From contig CAZESH010000174.1 in the NCBI GenBank assembly GCA_964514665.1, positions 1 through 8,853 of the forward strand: 8,853 nucleotides of DNA. Reading direction: 5' to 3'. This DNA is from CAZESH01 sp964514665 (GTDB lineage: Bacteria; Bacillota; Bacilli; Paenibacillales; KCTC-25726). This document shows positions 5,973-8,853 of the stretch, piece by piece. The notes under the pieces were generated by a model. It was not told the origin of the DNA and made no database searches. It saw only the letters and a list, made by a program, of their open reading frames with translations. The first letter of the stretch is position 1; each line of letters starts with the position of its first letter. Position numbers and translations under genes: made by a program.

Positions 5973-6761
5973 ATGGCCGAAGAAAGCTACAAACAAATTG
6001 CCGATTACTTGCATTCGGCAGAGTTGGAAAAGCGTGAAGTTATACGAGTAACCGCTGAAATGAAGCCGGATTTGACGGTGGAAGAAGGCTATCTGATCCA
6101 GCAGGAAATCGTGAACCAGAAGCTGCGTGACGGACGTAAAATTGTCGGACCGAAAATGGGTTTGACCAGCCAGGCGAAAATGAAGCAAATGAAAGTGGAC
6201 GATCCGATTTACGGTTATGTCTTTGATTATATGTTGATTGAAAACGGCGGGAACTTATCTTTAAGCGAGCTGATCCATCCCAAAGTGGAGGCGGAGATCG
6301 CCTTTGTGATCGGCAAGGATATCGAAGGACCGGGCGTTACCGGCGCCCAGGTGCTGGCAGCTACGGAGCATGTGCTTCCGGCGCTGGAAATTATCGATAG
6401 CCGCTATGAGAACTTCAATTTCACCTTGCCCGATGTGGTAGCCGACAATGCTTCCACCTCCAGAGTGGTATTTGGTACGACACTGCATAAACCGGACCGC
6501 TTCGAACTGGATTTGGTCGGTGCGACTTTATCGATTAACGGAGAGATCAAGGAGCTTGGAGCCGGCGCAGCAGTATTGGGCCATCCCGCCCATTCCGTTG
6601 CGATGCTGGCCAATATGCTCAGCAAGAAAGGCGAAAAGGTTCGTGCCGGCGATATCATCCTGACAGGCGGCATCACAGGCGCGATCAGGCTTGAGAACGG
6701 GGATTTCGTAAGCGGAAAATTTGACGGATTGGGTGAAGTTTCCTTTAAAGTGGTCGATTAA
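5973..6761 (+). CDS. dmpH: 4-oxalocrotonate (2-oxohex-3-enedioate) decarboxylase
   Basis: Decarboxylates 2-oxohex-3-enedioate to 2-hydroxypenta-2,4-dienoate in a metal-dependent reaction. The 262-residue product is a full-length paralogue of the hydratase encoded at 3223-4005. Expected metal ligands are Glu106 and Glu108 in PKVEAEIAF (103-111) and Glu139 in LPALEIIDSR (135-144); Lys61 lies in GPKMGLTS (59-66). The decarboxylase assignment rests on GAGAAVLGHPAHSVAMLANML (196-216) and ILTGGITGAI (229-238), which match DmpH/XylI and differ from the hydratase signature. A ribosome-binding site (AAAAGGGGGG) begins within the aldolase stop codon, and the ATG is 14 bases after that stop. The product feeds the hydratase, with which this enzyme is known to form a complex in Pseudomonas. 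Confidence 0.88.
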   Translation: MAEESYKQIADYLHSAELEKREVIRVTAEMKPDLTVEEGYLIQQEIVNQKLRDGRKIVGPKMGLTSQAKMKQMKVDDPIYGYVFDYMLIENGGNLSLSELIHPKVEAEIAFVIGKDIEGPGVTGAQVLAATEHVLPALEIIDSRYENFNFTLPDVVADNASTSRVVFGTTLHKPDRFELDLVGATLSINGEIKELGAGAAVLGHPAHSVAMLANMLSKKGEKVRAGDIILTGGITGAIRLENGDFVSGKFDGLGEVSFKVVD

Positions 6762-6781
6762 TCGATGAAAGGAGGATAAAC

Positions 6782-6967
6782 ATGCCGATTATCAATGTGC
6801 AAATTCTCGAGGGAAGACCGAAAGAAAAAGTATTCGAACTGATCAGGAACATCACCGATACGGTAGCGGAAACGCTGGAAGCGCCGCCGGAAAACATCAG
6901 AGTGCTGGTCACCGAGATGCCCAAAACCCATTGGGGCAAAGGCGGGGTTCCGATTTCGGAAAAATGA
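6782..6967 (+). CDS. dmpI: 4-oxalocrotonate tautomerase (2-hydroxymuconate tautomerase)
   Basis: Small tautomerase that converts 2-hydroxymuconate to 2-oxohex-3-enedioate. The precursor is 61 residues; after removal of Met the catalytic base is Pro1 of PIINVQILEGR. Arg11 and Arg39 (mature numbering), which bind and polarise the substrate, are both present, as is the TEMPKTHWGKGG segment. The hydrophobic active-site residue that is Phe50 in the Pseudomonas enzyme is Trp here. The family forms hexamers of such short subunits. AAAGGAGG lies six bases before the ATG, and the gene sits 20 bases after the decarboxylase and 28 before the ring-cleavage dioxygenase. Confidence 0.95.
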   Translation: MPIINVQILEGRPKEKVFELIRNITDTVAETLEAPPENIRVLVTEMPKTHWGKGGVPISEK

Positions 6968-6995
6968 TTGAAAAAAACCAAAGGAGAGGATTTTT

Positions 6996-7793
6996 ATGTC
7001 GATTGAAATGAGTGTTTTGGTGCCGCACATGCCAAGCATCTGTCATGAGGAGCTATCTCCGGATTATCAAAAAGATATGGTAGCCGCGATGAAGCAGGTT
7101 TCCGGGAAAATCAGCAATATAAACCCGGATGTGATCGTTTTGGTTTCCTGCCATTGGCCTTCCACTTTTAATCATTATGTGGATTGCAATCCGGAGCATA
7201 GAGGCGTGCTTACCGCAGTGGAATGCCCGGATATCGTCAACGATGTCTCTTATCGTTTTCCCGGTGATGAGAACTTGGCCGATGCCTTGGTGCAGGCAGG
7301 CAAGGATGCGGGCCTGCAGGTGGTCGGCTTCAAGGATCCGTACTACGTGTGGGACTACGGAAGCGTCGTTCCGCTGCGTTATCTCGTTCCCAATGAAGAC
7401 ATTCCGGTGGTCAACCTGTCCGTAACGCTGGTTGCCGATTTGGATGAAACCTACAAATGGGGACAGCAGATTGCCAAGGTTTTACGGGAAAGCGGGAAAA
7501 AAGCGATATTCGTTGCCAGCGGGGCGCTGTCCCACAACCTGGTGCGGGGACGGGAGAATAAGCCTACAAGCTCGGAGCGGGCTTTGGATAAACAATTCGT
7601 CGACTTTTTGATGAATCAGGATTATGCCTCCGCAAGGGAAATGATTCCGCAGTATGCGCGGGCGGCCAAGGTGGAGTCGGGCGGCAGGCATCTGGAGATG
7701 CTTCTCAGCATGCTGGAAGAAGGAAGCCGGGCACAATATTGGGCCGAGGCACAATCCTCCGGAAGCTGGAATGCCCTGGTCACTTTTGAGTAG
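6996..7793 (+). CDS. Class III (LigB/HpaD-type) extradiol ring-cleavage dioxygenase
   Basis: Non-haem Fe(II) dioxygenase that opens a catecholic ring beside the hydroxyls. The 265-residue protein has the LigB fold signatures: His11 in VPHMPSI (9-15) and His53 in SCHWPSTF (51-58) as iron ligands, Glu227 in VESGGRHLEM (226-235) as the third, and His180 in ASGALSHNLV (174-183) as catalytic base. YVDCNPEHRGVLTAVECPD (61-79) and YGSVVPLRYL (121-130) resemble the enterobacterial homoprotocatechuate 2,3-dioxygenase and 2-aminophenol 1,6-dioxygenase beta subunits. Operon context says its product is 2-hydroxymuconate semialdehyde or a close analogue, so catechol, protocatechuate (with a decarboxylase elsewhere) or 2-aminophenol are candidate substrates. 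No separate small subunit (LigA/AmnA type) is seen in the window. The start follows AAGGAG by nine bases. It is the last gene before a strong terminator. Confidence 0.9.
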   Translation: MSIEMSVLVPHMPSICHEELSPDYQKDMVAAMKQVSGKISNINPDVIVLVSCHWPSTFNHYVDCNPEHRGVLTAVECPDIVNDVSYRFPGDENLADALVQAGKDAGLQVVGFKDPYYVWDYGSVVPLRYLVPNEDIPVVNLSVTLVADLDETYKWGQQIAKVLRESGKKAIFVASGALSHNLVRGRENKPTSSERALDKQFVDFLMNQDYASAREMIPQYARAAKVESGGRHLEMLLSMLEEGSRAQYWAEAQSSGSWNALVTFE

Positions 7794-7801
7794 AAGCCGA
7801 G

Positions 7802-7848
7802 AAAGCTGTATGGGCATGCACATTCGTGTGTCCATACAGCTTTTGTTT
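7802..7848 (+). terminator. Intrinsic terminator of the meta-cleavage operon
   Basis: A perfect 12-bp stem pairs AAAGCTGTATGG (7802-7813) with CCATACAGCTTT (7832-7843), and is followed by TTTTGTTT. Inside the loop CACA/TGTG (7819-7822 with 7827-7830) caps a TTCG tetraloop (7823-7826). It lies nine bases after the dioxygenase stop. The left side has only a short A-run, so it works mainly on the + strand. Confidence 0.92.
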
Positions 7849-7869
7849 AAATCGGTATGGAGGAAACTT

Positions 7870-8853
7870 ATGATGAAGCCCGCAAAGGGAAAAATTTTGT
7901 TTGGTCTGTCGGTTACGGCTTTTTTGGCGCCTTTTACACAGACCATTTATACACCGAGCCTCCCTGAAATCGGCAGTTATTTTGCCGTGAGTCCGATCAT
8001 GGTCAACTTGACGATTTCGATTTTCACTTTTATTTTGGCTACCAGCCAATTCGTCATCGGACCCTTAACCGACACACGCGGACGAAAAGCCGTGCTGCTT
8101 CCCGGCCTGCTGCTTTTCATTTTCGGTTCGTTGATTTGTCTCCTGTCGTCCAATTATTATGCTTTTCTATTCGGGAGGGCTGTCCAAGCTTTTGGAATCA
8201 GCACCGGCTCCGTCGTAGCCGCAGCCGTAATCGGAGATATTTATCCTTTGAAGGATCGCGGCAGTGCAATGAGCATCTATCAAATGATGGTTTTCTTGGG
8301 TCCTGTGCTGGGGCCGGTATTGGGCAGCTTTATCGCTTCGTATTTCGAATGGCACTGGTCTTTTTCCGTACTGCTTGTTTCAACGCTGTTGATTTACATA
8401 TACAACCGACTGATTCTACACGAAACGCTGCCAAAGGAAGCGTCCGCGAAGCGGATCACTTTTGCCAAGTTCAAGGCGATTGTGGCTAATCGGTCTTCCT
8501 TTTCCGTGCTGCTGCTCGGTTTTGCCCAATTTTACGGCTATTATATTTATCTCGTATTCTTGCCCGGCCTGATGGACCGCTTGTACCATCTGCCGATCAC
8601 GTCAAAGGGGCTGCTCTATTTGCCGATTACGGGAGGGCTCGTACTGGGGGCAATCGCAGGGGGCAGGCTGCAGCGGCGGTTCACGCGCAAAGCGATTCTG
8701 GTTGCAACCTCATACGGTGTCGGATTGGTGGTTTTCACTTTCTGGCTCAGCTTGCTGTCAGGCTTTCTGTCGATTCCCGTTTTGATTGTGCTGCTGCTGG
8801 CCTATGGCGTGATGTCGGGGATCAGCCTGCCCGCCCAGACCACGACCTTGATC
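7870..8853 (+). CDS. MFS transporter, Bcr/CflA-like drug-resistance family, 5' part only
   Basis: The frame stays open from ATG 7870 to the window edge (328 codons, no stop), so the C-terminus is missing. The protein is strongly hydrophobic with repeated membrane segments. MFS motif A is at 64-73 (GPLTDTRGRK, loop 2-3), a motif-B-like RAVQAFG at 103-109, and the antiporter motif C at 143-152 (LGPVLGPVLG), which points to a 12-helix DHA1 proton antiporter of the Bcr/CflA type. A cytoplasmic loop (about 184-206) follows helix 6. GGAGG at 7859-7863 is six bases before ATG 7870 and nine before ATG 7873; either could be used. Only 21 bases separate it from the operon terminator, so it has no obvious promoter of its own. 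Export of an aromatic compound or intermediate is possible from context, but a general drug exporter is as likely. Confidence 0.88.
   Translation, partial: MMKPAKGKILFGLSVTAFLAPFTQTIYTPSLPEIGSYFAVSPIMVNLTISIFTFILATSQFVIGPLTDTRGRKAVLLPGLLLFIFGSLICLLSSNYYAFLFGRAVQAFGISTGSVVAAAVIGDIYPLKDRGSAMSIYQMMVFLGPVLGPVLGSFIASYFEWHWSFSVLLVSTLLIYIYNRLILHETLPKEASAKRITFAKFKAIVANRSSFSVLLLGFAQFYGYYIYLVFLPGLMDRLYHLPITSKGLLYLPITGGLVLGAIAGGRLQRRFTRKAILVATSYGVGLVVFTFWLSLLSGFLSIPVLIVLLLAYGVMSGISLPAQTTTLI

Noticed and set aside
7786..7814. TTGAGT and TATGGG at 17-base spacing as a promoter for the MFS gene.
   Set aside because: Both hexamers are poor matches and the -10 lies inside the perfect stem of the terminator.
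8136..8489. A 117-codon plus-strand frame near the end of the window.
   Set aside because: It overlaps the MFS transporter in another frame; the transporter has clear family motifs and this frame has none.
1..8853. CRISPR arrays, insertion sequences, tRNA genes, phage or defence genes.
   Set aside because: No repeat-spacer pattern, transposase, tRNA-like fold or defence-family motif was seen; the window is filled by a catabolic cluster and a transporter.

Overview
The window is a segment of an aromatic-degradation gene cluster, almost certainly from a Gram-positive bacterium of the order Bacillales, probably a Paenibacillus-like genus. Three things point that way: strong AAAGGAGG ribosome-binding sites before nearly every gene, a TTG start, and base composition judged by eye to be near 50% GC. 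The core gene order also matches, as I recall it, the protocatechuate 2,3-cleavage (pra) operon of Paenibacillus sp. JJ-1b. The genus is an inference. All genes lie on the + strand.

Positions 1-1424 hold the 3' part of a Rieske ring-hydroxylating dioxygenase alpha subunit (the Rieske domain is outside the window) and its beta subunit, joined by an ATGA overlap. Positions 1425-1739 are a 315-base non-coding stretch with several inverted repeats, one plausible terminator and one candidate operator dyad. It probably separates two transcription units.

Positions 1740-7793 are a tightly packed seven-gene operon for meta-cleavage of a catechol. In order it encodes 2-hydroxymuconate semialdehyde dehydrogenase, 2-oxopent-4-enoate hydratase, acylating acetaldehyde dehydrogenase, 4-hydroxy-2-oxovalerate aldolase, 4-oxalocrotonate decarboxylase, 4-oxalocrotonate tautomerase and a class III (LigB/HpaD-type) extradiol ring-cleavage dioxygenase. 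The first six follow the order of Pseudomonas dmp C-E-F-G-H-I, without the hydrolase (D) and without the usual class I catechol 2,3-dioxygenase (B). The expected flow is: aromatic compound to diol (ring-hydroxylating dioxygenase plus missing partners), ring cleavage to a 2-hydroxymuconate semialdehyde, oxidation, tautomerisation, decarboxylation, hydration and aldol cleavage to pyruvate and acetaldehyde, then acetyl-CoA.

A clear intrinsic terminator at 7802-7848 closes the operon. It is followed by the first 328 codons of a Bcr/CflA-like MFS transporter that runs off the end of the window. I see no mobile element, CRISPR array, tRNA or rRNA. The enzyme families are known. The less usual points are the ring-cleavage enzyme type and position, the dioxygenase placed beside it, and the regulatory gap.
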